From the NCBI GenBank assembly GCA_023627715.1, contig JAMAHW010000026.1, positions 248,001-312,000 of the forward strand: 64,000 bases of DNA, written 5' to 3'. Below are positions 1 through 11,751 of this stretch, piece by piece; the first letter of the stretch is position 1, and every line of letters begins with the position of its first letter. The stretch is from Periconia sp. R9002. Lineage: Eukaryota; Ascomycota; Dothideomycetes; Pleosporales; Periconiaceae. The notes below the pieces were generated by a model. The model saw only the letters and a list, made by a program, of their open reading frames with translations, ran no database searches and was not told where the DNA came from. A program made the translations under genes and the position numbers.

Positions 1-826
1 CCTTCCCAATCCCTCAAACAACACACAAAAAAATCCCCTCTAAACCACCGTCATCTCCCATCACCCATTCATATACCCCCTCCCCCATAATTGGTGGAAA
101 ATCTAAATCATTTCCTCCTCCAGGCTAAGCTTTCCTCCCCCTCACCAAAAACAAGCCACAAAGGAAAACACCTCCGTCCCAAGAAAGGAGTAAAAAAATG
201 TGGGGGCTCTCCCACCAACCACCTTAACTGCAGATCGTTATGCAGATCACCCTCGTATCCTCTCTTAGGGACAAGAAAAAAACAATTCCCAAGGCCCCAT
301 ATGTAACGGTCGTGCATTGGCAGTTTTGTGGGGTGCTTTTATGACAAGGGTGTTTACACCTGTGCTTGTGGCGCGCGGGGATTGAGATATATTGTATGGT
401 GCATGTGAAGCTGTTATGCGGGGCTTTGTTTTTGATCTTGGGGAAATGGGGGAAGTGGGGACCCGCTGGGAAGCGAAAGTGTTTAGGGGTGCACTCACTG
501 CCGGTTCCTGGGATATTGTTAGGCTGTAGGGATTGATCTCCTGGGTTTGGCGAGGGGAGGTTGTGGTGTTGTGGATGAAATTGGGAGGGATGAGGGTTTT
601 GTGGTGGGCTCTTTTTTTACTCTCATGGACACTGAGAGAACGCACATAGATGTTTCTAGTTTTCGGACTAGGTATTTAGTGAAATTCCATAGAGAGGACA
701 AGAAATGGGATGCAATTAGCCCATCTTCGTGTCAAACTGAGTGAAAACCCATTCCTCGCCCAGATACACATCCCCGAAGAATTGATATTTGTTACAAGAA
801 AGAAAGAAAAAGATCAGTCCTCATCC
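1..826. other. intergenic, no supported gene
   Basis: No open reading frame here shows a recognisable domain, a codon pattern like a real gene or a splice-joined continuation. The right part is the presumed 3' flank of the GH131 gene. The first 300 bases are rich in C and A on the plus strand. Confidence 0.5.
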
Positions 827-1924
827 TCAAGACAAAGTAACCGACCCATCCGCACTATCCTCCACAAAAATGCCCCCATACACCACACCCTCCAAAATCC
901 CCGCCTCCTGGATACCCGTCCTCAAACTATCCGCACCGGGGTTGATCGGATTCTTGTTCAAGCCAAAATGCAAGGCCCCATTGCCACTGAGATCGTTCGC
1001 GAGCGGTTTCGTCTGCTGCACCAGCGCATCGGAGCCGGTCGATGAAAAGACTTGAACCGTGCTAGATCGCAAATAAGAGTCAGTCGAACATTACTTCCAC
1101 ACTAGTCATCACCGTCACAGAAGAAAAAAGGGACGAGGACGTACTTTGCCTTGAAATCCATCTTGACCGCCAAATTCGTAAACTCGCCCTCCACAAAGGG
1201 CGTCGAGAACAGCGTCTTCACTCCATTTGCACTGTTCCCAAGCAACAGTAGATCGTTTTTCGAACTCCCATCACTTCCAATCAGCGTCCCCGTTTTCATA
1301 GCAATCAGGTTCGCGCCAAAGTCCGCGCGCTCCATAAACACCATCAGATACTCATGGCTGACATTCAGCGGGCGGTCTGCGCTGGGTTTCACAGAGAAGT
1401 GGAGGGTTTTGACGCCGGAGGAGGTCGTGTTTGCGTTAGTGTTGGCCGGGTTGGGCATGAGTTCCGCGCGGCGTACGGCGGTTTGGGGGGCGGAGCCGTC
1501 GGGGGCGAAGATGGAGTCGTCACTGGGAGAAGCGTTAGATCAAAAGTGTTGGGGATTGAATTCAAAGAAGGTTTACTTGATGGTTACTTCGACGGGTTGA
1601 GCGTTTGCTGCTGCGTCGAACTGTTGCTTTAGTCAGTTGAGTTTCCTGTGTACTCAACATGGATATACATACTAAAGATGCGTCGCCTTTATCAAGGCAC
1701 ACCAATTCACTGAATGTTACATCTGGTTGCATCAGATGGTTGTGAAGTGAGTTAATACTGTATTAGAGCTTACTTTGACCCTTTGTAAACGCAGGGTCGA
1801 AAATTCCAGTCTTCGAATCGAAATCCGCGACCGCTGCAGTCGCTGGGACTCTTCCGTCAAAAACAATTTTGCCGCAAGCAGCCAGGCTGATGCTGGAAAG
1901 AAAGGCCAACGATCGAATGAACAT
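827..1924 (-). CDS. GH131 secreted beta-glucanase
   Basis: Glycoside hydrolase family 131 protein of 285 residues. Exons on the minus strand are 1924-1774, 1722-1673, 1620-1577, 1522-1145 and 1061-827, joined by four introns of about 51-83 nt. The first ATG is followed by a typical signal peptide (MFIRSLAFLSSISLAACG), so the enzyme is secreted. The mature start KIVFDGRVPA, then the DSIFAPDG block, the V..RAEL block, and the C-terminal VQVFSSTGSDALVQQ and GVVYGGIFVEDS blocks match the family order. Known members cleave beta-1,3/1,6- and beta-1,4-glucans; the exact substrate here is inferred. The length is that of a catalytic domain alone, with no cellulose-binding module. The micro-exons 2 and 3 (50 and 44 nt) are supported because each join keeps the phase and restores family motifs (TINDDSIF, KANTVQVF). 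Confidence 0.9.
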
Positions 1925-2764
1925 TGCAAACGTACAGCCTGAACGATGACAGTGTAGAAAAGAATGAGCGAAATGAGTGAATAGAACAGAATCGAAGAAA
2001 ATGAAAGAAATGAAATCAAAATCGTTTAACTGCGCTTGAAGTGAAATAGAAAGATGTACATCGTAGTATAAAAAAGAGGATGTTCAAAAGTTATAGATTC
2101 TCCGTTAACCGGTCCGACCATGTTTCGGCTAAGGAATGCATTGCTGTTAGAGGTATCGCGAGTCAGTCGGCTTCCCATCTCTGAGACGTGACAGAGGCGA
2201 CAGATGAGCATCGTTTGACGGCTACATATGTAGAGTAACAATATGTCGGGCCTTCTCCATATGATGGATGATCTTGGCAGTGCCGGAAGAATTTGTACAA
2301 AGCTTTCTAGGCGTAGTCAATGCTTGACAAGTTCAGCCCGCCAAGAACAGCTGGAGAGTGCTCGGTGAATTAAGTATGCATGGTTCTCGAATTTAGTCTC
2401 AGATGCTTGCAGATGCCATGGTTTTGACATTTGACACACCAACTAGTGTTCCCATATCCGCTCTAATTCGAGAAGTTCCTTTCATTACGTTCGGGACAGT
2501 AGGGTACATACAGTGCGCTAATTTGTCTATTATATGTTGATCGTCCTGCCCGGTAATGAGGAGATCATCACTGCGAGCGGAAGTTGTGGGTTTGGATACA
2601 TTCGAATGGATGCTGATGTATATTCAAAGATTGCGTGCAACCCCTTCATATTGCCTGATACGGTTTTTACTTCACATCTTTCAAATACGGTATGAGCAAC
2701 AAAAACCAAATGAGTATATTGAAAGGGGTATCAATTTTCGCCGAAAAAACCATCATCATTTGAT
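1925..2764. other. intergenic, GH131 promoter side
   Basis: This stretch lies upstream of the GH131 start and downstream of the SARAF-like gene, both on the minus strand. I see no supported gene and no TATA box that can be assigned with confidence. Confidence 0.5.
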
Positions 2765-3790
2765 TTACCTCCTCGAGGTAGACCCAAAACCTGTGCTCTC
2801 ATGCCTTGTGCTTGAATAGCTCGAAGACCCTGAAGAAGACCGGGAACTTCCTTCTCCATTATCCCAACTTCCACCACCACCACCTCCCCAACGCGAGCTC
2901 GAGCTGTTTTGACGATTATTCCCCCAGTTGCCCGCGGCATAGCCAGCAGCAGCACCACCCAAAGCGCCCGTCCAAAAGCCCGGCCTCCAACCCTCAGTTG
3001 CGCCATATGAGCGTTTGTTGTACGGGTTCGAGCGAGAGTTCGGGTTCCAGTCGTACGGTGGCGGCGGATCATCATTCCCACCCCACCCTCCACCACCACC
3101 GCCGCCCCAGCCTGGCCGATTTCCACCACCGACACCACCGGTAGCGGGGCCGTTAGCCCAGCCTTGAATTGCATTGTACACAATCCACAGGCCGACACCG
3201 ATGAAGATCATCCAGAACACTGCGCCCACGATCCTATCGCCCATAGTCTTCTCGTGGTCCTCTTTCCCTCTGTCATAATCATCGTCTTCACCACCCCACC
3301 AGCCACCCTTCTTTTTACCGTATTTCTGCTCTCCCTTCTCTGTTAATATGAGACGGTACTCCACGCCACATGATCCTTTGAGTATGTACGGGTCGTCGGG
3401 GGAATCGTAGCCTTCACAGATCACGTCTGTAGAACCGAGCTTGAACTCTTCGGGTAAGGAGGCAGAGCAAGTCCATTGAATGGCTTCCTCGTCATAATCG
3501 GAACCGGCGTTTTTGCAGCGAAGTACATCGATATCATAGAGCCCCTTTGCAGAGCCACCTATGCATTTGAGCTATTGGGTCGCATTAGCTTTGGTGGTGT
3601 GCGTAGTAGACGAAGTGGAGCATACCTGTGGAATAGAGGAAACACGTCGATGTGAAGTTTGAAGACCTTTGCGGAGGGTCAAGCTCTGTACGTTTGAAAG
3701 TTTGACTTTAGGTGCAGAACGGAGAGCGCTTGTGCCGTCACAAAAAGTGGCGGCCAGCAAAGCTGAATAGAAAAACTCGAGATAGCGCAT
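2765..3790 (-). CDS. SARAF-like store-operated Ca2+ entry regulator
   Basis: A 323-residue ER membrane protein of the SARAF (TMEM66) family, which in animals slows store-operated calcium entry; the fungal role is inferred. Exons are 3790-3626 and 3571-2765 with a 54 nt intron. The chosen ATG gives a signal peptide (residues 1 to about 22). The lumenal domain carries the family blocks RCKNAGSDYDEEAIQWTC and CEGYDSPDDPYILKGSCGVEY at about residues 73-127, with paired cysteines. One membrane segment follows at about 169-190 (VGAVFWMIFIGVGLWIVYNA). The cytosolic tail is rich in Gly, Ser, Asn and Trp and ends in Arg-Arg, as is usual for fungal members. A GTG six bases upstream is not used as a start. 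It is divergent from PBN1 across 331 bp. Confidence 0.92.
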
Positions 3791-4121
3791 TTCCACAAGA
3801 TAGCCCTTGAGGTTTGAGGTTGTAGTAATAGCTTTCCTGCGCGGAGGGATGGTGTTTTTTCAAAGCATGAGTGGCGATATACGAACAGGACACGGTGTTT
3901 ACGAAGGCAAAGCCTCAGGCAGCTCTCAATGAGTGTTGAACGCGAAGTTCTTGGCGTTCGTCATAACTATTGGTGTAATCTATACCCGAGATAGGACTAG
4001 CACCACAATACGTTACCAACCTGCACAAGGTGGCCGTGGCACCTGACAAGGCTAGCAACCTCATATGTATAGTCCCAGTCCCTGAGTTGGACTTCGAGGC
4101 AACAGCAATAATTTTTAAACG
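3791..4121. promoter_or_regulatory. shared divergent promoter SARAF / PBN1
   Basis: The 331 bp between the start codons of two divergent genes, both for ER membrane proteins, must hold both core promoters. No sharp TATA box or known fungal operator stands out. Co-regulation is an inference from the arrangement only. Confidence 0.5.
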
Positions 4122-5740
4122 ATGAAACAAAGAATAACTTATATTGTACAGGACCCTGACAGCTTCAGTCCAGAGCAACTCCTTGTCAAAGGCAGCTCGC
4201 TTACACTGAACCGTGTACAAGCAGCAAAAGAGCATAAGATCACTGTTGGTTTAGATGAGTTACCTAGTGAAGTATGCACCCCATGAGCGCTTCGAGGTGC
4301 ATACGTTAACAGACCACAGCTCAAAAAAGCTGTCGAGCAATGGCATGAGCTCCACATTCGATGGGCCTCGTCAAGTCCATACCTGGCCAGCCCTCCCTTC
4401 ACCTCACGTGTAACACCGGGCCTCCATGTCTTTTTCACTCCACACAAAGACCAGCCTGAAGGCGACTTGTGTAAATTGCTACACTCGGTATTTGGGTCTG
4501 AGCTGAAGTGTGCCTCTACGAGCGAAGCGTCTACCAAAATGCCAATATTATCAGAACGGTTTTCAATGTCAGCAACTTCTCAGTACTATTCTTACCTCGA
4601 GTCTTTATCAGGTTTGGCTGGGTTCATCCAGGATAAGATCTGCAAATCGAAGACCTGCCAACAAGCGGCTGAATCCCTACTTTCTGCGGCATACGTGGAT
4701 ATTGATTATGACACCATATCCCATGCTCTGGTTTTGAATGCCTTTGGTGCGACGGCTCCGGATACTGGCTATTGGGACGAGACCATCTCTTTGACATCCC
4801 AAGCTCATTCGACTGAGGTTGGGGTTCTGACTCATGAAAAGAACCCAGATCCAGAAGACATTGGATTCGGTGGCTTCTTGACTGTTTTGGGGCAGGACCA
4901 GGCACCAAGTAAGTGCCTTATAGAATCTTGATCTTCTTTATTTGCGAAATTTAACACATCTCAGAGCCGACCCGTTTCCAGACTCCCACGCGTCATTATC
5001 CACTTTCATCTACCGATGCCAACTACAAAGCTTCATTTTCGCACCCTACTGGACTACACCCCACTTTGTCCCTCACTTTCCCGTCTTCCCATATTACGCC
5101 TCCGGATTCAACGTGCAAGTTGCACACTTATCTTACCCTCCCATCCTACCTATTCCTCGATAAGTATCAATTTAACGATGCGCTATATCTTGCGTCTCAT
5201 AACCTAAAGAGTTTGAGATCCATTGCAGGCGCCACGGACCTTGAAGCTCCAGACTGGGTGACCCCGCAATGGGGTAGCGCGGCCCTTTTTGAGCTCGCTG
5301 TACCTAGGTCTAGTGAAACCCAGAACATACCGTCGGAATGGAATGTCACAATCCCTCTACATCTACGGTACCTGCCTGCCGCAGAAAATTCACATACTGC
5401 CATTCCGGTTCCCTGGCCTGTGGTATTCTGGGCATGTCGAGCTGAACAGGGAACCAAGATGTCTGTCAACCCATTTGATCGTCTTCATTTGGGCTATGAA
5501 GCTCTTTTTGGGCCCAAAACTCGATTTATGCATGTTCCGCCCATCAGCAGTGGAAATGGAACAGAGGGTCTAGTAGAGTGGATCAATGTTCCTGTCCTTG
5601 ATCTGAAGAAGTCTCAGTGGGTTGAGTTAGGGACCATTGGAACTGTAATCATTGCGTTTCTTGGTCTCTGCTGGGCGATATTTGGGGGTGGAGAAGCAAG
5701 GGCGAAGAAGGAGAGTACGAAAGAGAAGAAGAAACAATAG
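4122..5740 (+). CDS. PBN1: GPI mannosyltransferase I subunit PBN1 (PIG-X)
   Basis: A 504-residue PBN1/PIG-X family protein, the ER partner of the catalytic subunit Gpi14/PIG-M that adds the first mannose to GPI anchors; yeast Pbn1 also acts in ER protein maturation. Exons are 4122-4271, 4320-4908 and 4965-5740, with introns of 48 and 56 nt. The start MKQRITYIV and the blocks LHIRWASSSPYLASPPF, PGLHVFFTP, GFGGFLTVLGQD and a lumenal beta-rich region containing CKLHTYLTLPSYLFLDKYQF fit the family. A single membrane segment lies near the end (about residues 467-489, GTIGTVIIAFLGLCWAIF). The protein ends in KKKQ, which fits a KKxx ER-retrieval signal on the cytosolic side. Length and topology are as expected for a filamentous fungus. 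Confidence 0.92.
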
Positions 5741-6567
5741 TAGAATCTTCACGCACAATTTACCCAAACAATACAATGTCTACCAATCCAACTCCATTGT
5801 AGTCAAAGTCCTCGTTTCTATCCGGCCTGATGGATTTATAGTTATCATGACCTTGGCGTACACTAGCTGTGGGGAAGTTAGCGCGGAATGAAACCGCCAT
5901 CCCGGAAAGCCATCAATAGCTCGGAGCGCGCGGACTCCTGCTCCCATCGCCATTGCTATTCAACAATAAGATTATATGGCACTTCGGTCACAGCGTATCT
6001 CAGTGATAACAAAGACTGTGAAATGAAATTTCTTAGAAAATTATTTTTGCATATGAACATTGAAAATATCTACATGCTCTTACTCAACGGGGTCGTGTGT
6101 CCACAAAACATACGATACTAAGAATCCGTAACAATCCTTGTTTTGGAATATCATCAACAGATTCATCTCCAAAAATAAATACTGATTTATTTGCTCAGGT
6201 AATAATTCGTATTTACTATCGCCTTCATACATAGGTACATACAAGTGTACACGACGTTTGACAGCCCACGATCGACTTCCCGCTAATTTCACACGACAGC
6301 TACCGTGACCCGATTTGGAAGGTCCACGCGAAATTCTTCTATCAAAGTAGCGTACAGATGCACTTGGTACCGCACAATGGAGCTCGGTGGATCTTTCCCT
6401 TTCGCCGTGGGGTGAGCCTCCGTAGATATTTAAACTACTCTTCTCGCCCCAGGAATTCTTCTTCTTCTCCTTCGATTACTCTCTCCCTGCTATTGCCTGC
6501 ATTACCAGAAAGGCGAAGCACACGTATCGTCCCAGTTACCTCAATACGATCCGTAACGACCAGGATA
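5741..6567. other. intergenic and 5' region of the amine oxidase gene
   Basis: This is the spacer between PBN1 and the amine oxidase. The last 210 bases are open in frame with the oxidase from an ATG at 6358 and could encode a basic N-terminal extension. Otherwise I see nothing gene-like; the 6000-6240 part is AT-rich. Confidence 0.45.
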
Positions 6568-8655
6568 ATGCGACCACATCCATTTCAAACGCTGGGCATT
6601 GAGGAGACTCGTATCGCTCGCGATGTGATTCTTTCTCAACACCCAGATGTAGTGGTCGACTTCCGAGAAATCTTTCTCCAGGAGCCGGAAAAAGAGCTTA
6701 TGAAACAATATCTTGAGTTGGAGCACGCTGCCCAACCTGGTCGATCGCCTCAATCAAAACAACCACCTCGGCTTGCAAAGTGTCAATACGATGTTATAGG
6801 CTCAAGCAAGGTTCCTGAGTATCACGAGGCGGTTGTCGACGTTGAGAGAAAAAAGAGAGTTAAGCATGAGGTTGTCGGCAAAGAAAATCAAGCTAGCTTA
6901 ACACTGTGGGAGTTTGAGACGCTCGTCCAGGCTTGCAAGGAAAGCGAAGAATTTCAGAATGCTATCAAAGAATTGGCATTACCCGAAGGATTCGAGCTCA
7001 TCGTGGAGCCATGGTCAGTTTCATCAAGAATCTTAAATTATCCCACTCTCAACTGCATACTAATCATTTCCAGGCCATACGGTGGTTTAGATATCGGCGC
7101 TGAGAATAGAAGATATTTCCAAGGCTTGTGCTTTGCCCAAGATACGAAGAGTGGAAACCCAGACTCCAACTTCTATGCTTACCCGTTACCATTGATCCCA
7201 GTAATGGATGCGCACTTGAAGAAGATTGTTCGAATTGATCGCCTTGCCACCGGTGGTAAAGGCGATAGCTTGACTGGGAAGACACATTCTGAGCGAGTCC
7301 TCGATCATTGCCAATCTGCTGAATATGTTCCAGAGCTCTTACCTGGCGGCACTCGCAAAGACATGAAACCTATCAATATTACTCAGCCCGACGGGCCTTC
7401 CTTCAAAGTGACAGGGGAGTCCTTAGTTGAATGGCAAAAATGGCGCTTTCGAGTTTCCTTCAACCCTCGCGAGGGAGCCGTTCTTCACGACATATACTAT
7501 GATGGAAGAAGCATCGCTTATCGACTCAGCATCAGTGAAATGACTGTTCCTTACGGAGATGCGCGGCCACCTTTCCACCGCAAACAAGCATTCGACTTTG
7601 GTGACGGTGGAGCTGGAAATTGCGCCAACAACCTCTCCCTTGGCTGCGATTGTCTTGGCGTTATCAAATACTTTGACGCCGTCATCGTAGGGTCTGACGG
7701 CGAACCCAAAGTCCATCCCAACGTGATCTGTCTACACGAACAAGATAACGGAATCGGCTGGAAGCACACCAACTGGCGCACAGGAAGAGCAGTCGTGGCC
7801 CGTCTCCGCGAGCTCGTCGTCCAATTCATCATTACCCTCGCAAACTACGAGTACGTCTTTGCATTCAAACTCGACACTGCCGGAGGCTTGACTATCGAAG
7901 TTCGCGCAACGGGCGTCGTCTCCGTCGTAAACATTGACCCAGGCAAAACATCAGACTACGGAAACGTTGTGTCAGGCGGAGTATTGGCACAGAACCACCA
8001 ACACATCTTCGCCACACGCCTCGACCCCGCCATCGACGGCCACAAAAACTCCATGCTCTACGAAGAATCCCACCCCGTCCCGCAAAACCCCGAAACAAAC
8101 CCTAATGGAAACTTCTACGAAATCCGCAAAACACCCATAACACATTCATCAGGCCACGACGCCGCCCCACACCACAACCGCATCTTCAAAATCACAAACC
8201 CAAGCAAGAAGAACAAATCAAGCGGGAACCCTGTAGCCTACAAATTCACACCTCCGCCTACACAGAAGCTCCTCGCGGCGCCAGGTAGTATCCAATCCAA
8301 CCGCGCCCTCTTCACACAACACCACGTATGGGTGACCAAATACCAAGACGATGAGCTCTACGCGGCTGGACGATACACGTTGCAGAGTCAGCACGAACGA
8401 GGTGGTGTAGCAGACATGGTGAAGCGCAACGATAATGTGACGGATGAGGATTTGGTGCTGTGGAATGTGTTTGGTCTGACGCATAATCCGCGCGTCGAGG
8501 ACTGGCCCGTCATGCCGGTCGATATCTTTCAGGTGCACTTCCGCCCGTCGGATTTCTTCGATGCAAACCCCGCGATTGATGTCCCCAGCTCGAAGAATCA
8601 GGCGTCGGTGCTGGCGGATGGCGGGGATAATTGCTGTGGACAGGGGAAATTGTAG
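6568..8655 (+). CDS. copper amine oxidase
   Basis: Copper- and topaquinone-dependent primary amine oxidase of 675 residues, which oxidises amines to aldehydes with release of ammonia and hydrogen peroxide. Exons are 6568-7013 and 7074-8655; the 60 nt intron splits W-P in the EPW/PYGG join. The topaquinone motif is ANYEY with the precursor Tyr at about residue 407. Copper ligands are the HQH pair at about 457 and 459 and a third His at about 619 (THNPRVEDWPVMP). The catalytic-base region YGDARPPFHRKQAFDFGD is intact. The start at 6568 (MRPHPF) was chosen because fungal relatives begin at this point; an in-frame ATG at 6358 would add 70 basic residues. The C-terminus GKL is only a weak match to a type 1 peroxisomal signal. 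Oddly, the intron is stop-free and a multiple of three. Confidence 0.93.
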   Translation: MRPHPFQTLGIEETRIARDVILSQHPDVVVDFREIFLQEPEKELMKQYLELEHAAQPGRSPQSKQPPRLAKCQYDVIGSSKVPEYHEAVVDVERKKRVKHEVVGKENQASLTLWEFETLVQACKESEEFQNAIKELALPEGFELIVEPWSVSSRILNYPTLNCILIISRPYGGLDIGAENRRYFQGLCFAQDTKSGNPDSNFYAYPLPLIPVMDAHLKKIVRIDRLATGGKGDSLTGKTHSERVLDHCQSAEYVPELLPGGTRKDMKPINITQPDGPSFKVTGESLVEWQKWRFRVSFNPREGAVLHDIYYDGRSIAYRLSISEMTVPYGDARPPFHRKQAFDFGDGGAGNCANNLSLGCDCLGVIKYFDAVIVGSDGEPKVHPNVICLHEQDNGIGWKHTNWRTGRAVVARLRELVVQFIITLANYEYVFAFKLDTAGGLTIEVRATGVVSVVNIDPGKTSDYGNVVSGGVLAQNHQHIFATRLDPAIDGHKNSMLYEESHPVPQNPETNPNGNFYEIRKTPITHSSGHDAAPHHNRIFKITNPSKKNKSSGNPVAYKFTPPPTQKLLAAPGSIQSNRALFTQHHVWVTKYQDDELYAAGRYTLQSQHERGGVADMVKRNDNVTDEDLVLWNVFGLTHNPRVEDWPVMPVDIFQVHFRPSDFFDANPAIDVPSSKNQASVLADGGDNCCGQGKL

Positions 8656-8968
8656 GATTTGGGTGGGGAGTTTTTTTTCGTGAGAAATTCATTCGAGTAG
8701 CTATATTGATATTTCAGGGTTCTTGGCTAGTGATAGTGAACAAGTAACTTTTGGTAACATAGACAACTAGTGATGTTCCGTTTCCCTGTGGTAGCTACGT
8801 TGTGCTGCCAATATTTCCAGACAGACGGCAATGAGCAAATAACCCAATACCCTACACAGTTAGTCCTCGGTAATCCATCCTCAATATAAACCCAGATGCC
8901 AAGTCTCAGAAACCTAGCAATATCGATAGGTTCACTGCAACTCAACAACGCCCTATCCTCCGTAGCTA
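8656..8968. other. convergent 3' spacer
   Basis: This is the tail-to-tail space between the amine oxidase (+) and the BTB-domain gene (-), about 313 bp. It holds their 3' untranslated regions. Nothing else is visible. Confidence 0.5.
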
Positions 8969-10219
8969 TCACACGCTCTCCTGCTCGACCGATGACGTCC
9001 CAGCCAATGTCCCTTGTGCCACAAGCCACGGATAATCCTCGTTCGTGACCTCCACACAAGTCAAGTACCCAACTCCATTCGCGTCCGGATCAATCATTAG
9101 TCGATTGGTGGCGAGTCCCTTGGCTACCTCTGCCGCATACTTCTTCAACTTGTGCAGATCATCAGAGAAATCCTTCCAATCCGCCCGCATGATCCCGTGA
9201 CACACTTTCTTCAAGCGTTCTCCATCCAGAGGCTCAAACGCTCCCTTTGAGAGACTGCGAAAGAAGCTGCCTCGCTCGAGCACGGCCGTTCTGTTGTAAT
9301 CAGGGTCCAGTTTGTTGACTTGTTGCGCGAGGTAGTCCCTGAAGACGGCGACGACAAGCCACGTTTCTCTCTGGTCTGGTTGTGTGGGATCCAAAGGACG
9401 GTCTGAATAGGGCAAGCTGGCGGCGAGAAGGTTGCGTTCGACTTCGGTTATCAACTGGTCAATGGCATGACTTTTCTTCCTGATAAGTTGTTTTAGCTCT
9501 GGTGACAAAGAGGTCCAGGCTACTGCCCGTGATGACGGGCACGGACACTTTGGATATGCGCCGACCAGGTGGACTAGACACTCGGCGTAGATGGCCTTGT
9601 TTTCCAGAGTCTCGCCTAGCTTCAGCCACCGGAAAGGATCATCTTTTATAGCGAGGAAGAGGTCGTGACGGTAGTCGGAAAGGGCCTTGGAGAGGGGCGG
9701 CCGAACAAGCGGAACACATCCAAGGTCACAGGCCATTTGGACAAGGTGTTCTGAGAGGATGAGGGTATTGGTTATGCTCATATTAAGCGTCGAGAGCTTG
9801 ATATTATAGAAGAGGGCGAGGACTTGTATATAGCTCTTCCAAGGGTTGGGAGTGATGATATCCGGCGTATCTGTCGAAGCCTCCCCTTCGAGCTTGATTT
9901 TGGTCCCATCGCGGGATGGCGTGCTGCACGGTTCTGCATTCAAAGGTAGTGGTAATGATCTATCGTAGCAGCCCTGGTAGACTAGACCGACTTTTCCATT
10001 TTGATCCTCGAGCGTGAAAGAGTGGCATACAGGTGCGTCTCCGGGCTCATTGGCTAGCTTCTCGATTTTGTCGGCAAAGTAGGTAGAGTGGCGTATGAGG
10101 AACTGGCTGTGGAGGCGGATTGTTTTGTGGACAGAGCCGGCGAGGTTGGATCTGATTATGACGTCCCCGCTGCTGTAGAAGGGAAATGCTTCGGGGCGGC
10201 GCTGCATTTTGGCGGCCAT
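8969..10219 (-). CDS. BTB/POZ-domain protein, function unknown
   Basis: An intronless 416-residue protein. Residues of about 14-60 (SSGDVIIRS, then TIRLHSQFLIRHSTYFADKIE) match the start of a BTB/POZ fold as found in many fungal proteins of unknown function, where it mediates protein-protein contacts. An acidic Ser/Thr-rich insert follows, then a helical region of about residues 125-300 including LSEHLVQMACDLGCVP, typical of the helices after a fungal BTB domain. No kelch, MATH or zinc-finger partner domain is present. The start at 10219 (MAAKMQRRPEAF) is the first ATG; the next is four codons downstream. A role as a Cullin-3 adaptor is possible but not shown. Confidence 0.82.
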   Translation of the reverse strand: MAAKMQRRPEAFPFYSSGDVIIRSNLAGSVHKTIRLHSQFLIRHSTYFADKIEKLANEPGDAPVCHSFTLEDQNGKVGLVYQGCYDRSLPLPLNAEPCSTPSRDGTKIKLEGEASTDTPDIITPNPWKSYIQVLALFYNIKLSTLNMSITNTLILSEHLVQMACDLGCVPLVRPPLSKALSDYRHDLFLAIKDDPFRWLKLGETLENKAIYAECLVHLVGAYPKCPCPSSRAVAWTSLSPELKQLIRKKSHAIDQLITEVERNLLAASLPYSDRPLDPTQPDQRETWLVVAVFRDYLAQQVNKLDPDYNRTAVLERGSFFRSLSKGAFEPLDGERLKKVCHGIMRADWKDFSDDLHKLKKYAAEVAKGLATNRLMIDPDANGVGYLTCVEVTNEDYPWLVAQGTLAGTSSVEQESV

Positions 10220-11685
10220 GATCGAAGAAGAGGATGGAGACGAAGGAGACGAAGGAGAGGAGGGAGAAGGTGGGAGAAATATATGTACTTATGTAAGTAA
10301 GAGAGCGTTGTGGCGAAGAGTCGGTGAAGAATGCTGTCCACCTGAGGCCGTGATTCACCCGCGAAGTGAATTGGGTGACGGTAAAAGGCTTAAAACGGCA
10401 AAGTGAAGCTATTGAATTGTCCAACGAGGTGATAGAGAGTTGTTCGACGATAAGATGAAGGCTAATCCTCGCTGCACCTGGAGTAAACTTTTGAGAGTGT
10501 AAAACGCCGAGAAGCTGCTGACACACCTAGTGTCTTGTACTTATCAATATGCTTGAAGCCGAATTTTTCATTGGCTCGTAGTTCATTGCAATGTTCCACA
10601 GATGTAGATGGTTGATGCCGGTCTTTGAACTTGCTTCGTAAAACCGAAGAACTTGTCACATAAACTTGGCACAAAGACGATGCGAAACGATGACCAATTA
10701 GCAAGACGTCAATCGCATGTTTGGGATGTTATCCGTGGTGTTCAAGAAAAATATCAAATGGTCAAGTAGGCTGCATATTTATATATCATGGTTATAGGTG
10801 GATGTATGAGGGCAATCGACAGTGCCTCTGCAGGTGAAATGAGGTGGGCGAGGGCGTATATATGAGTGCACATTCCCTGCCCTGAGAGCAAACGCAGAAA
10901 GCTCATATGACCGGGCTATCAAACCAACAATGGTATCAAAATGCACATACATATCTAGAACCATGTGGCCTTTTGAGAAGGCGATGCATTGGGATTATGA
11001 CTATGTACGTATGAAGTTGGATCTTTCACGGCCCTCACCTAACTGGAATACTGTTTTGATTTGTACATGCATGTATTGCCCTTTCAAGATCTCCGAATGA
11101 GATGTCCTCAAGCTAAAAGATGTCCCAGTGGGTTGTAGCCAAGTTCACATCTCCGTGTTTCTCCTCCATGCTATGCTCGAGTGATTTTACACGCGGGCAA
11201 CGCTACATATGTATATGGAGTCACAATCTACACCCCCAACGCGTAAACTACCGCTCTAACCGTTCACCATAGTAGGAGGAGACAACACCACCAAAGACAA
11301 TAACAAACCAACCTCTACCTTGCAGCTCAGCTTGCAGATTACACTAGACAAGACACCTCAATACAAACCCTGATACCAATCTTGAAGCCCTGTATAACGT
11401 AGAACGTGCATGTAAACCGTCCCCGCTTCCATGTAAACAAAGCCCATCGTCCCATCCCCGTCCAAGCCACGCTCCTGCCACAGTGACTGCGGCGGCACTC
11501 ACTCACCCAAGCAACCAACGACGTCACCCACACCCACAAACAAACGAAAACAGGCAACAGCCTCAACCACCGCCACAGCCATAACAAACGAATATCGCTA
11601 CCTCACCACCCTCCACAATCTCAAAATCAATTACAACCACTATATATACAACTTATTTTCAAAATATCCTCAGCCAACCGTGGCA

Positions 11686-11705
11686 CCGACCGACCGACCG
11701 ACCGA
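11686..11705. repeat. tetranucleotide microsatellite (CCGA)n
   Basis: There are about five head-to-tail copies of the unit CCGA. The run lies just upstream of the structured element at 11752-11880. Confidence 0.8.
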
Positions 11706-11751
11706 CTCTCGAAAACGCACGACTACGACTATCCAACGACGACGACAAGAT

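Noticed and set aside
10047..10526. 159-residue minus-strand frame over the BTB gene start
   Set aside because: It overlaps the BTB-domain coding start in another frame and shows no domain.
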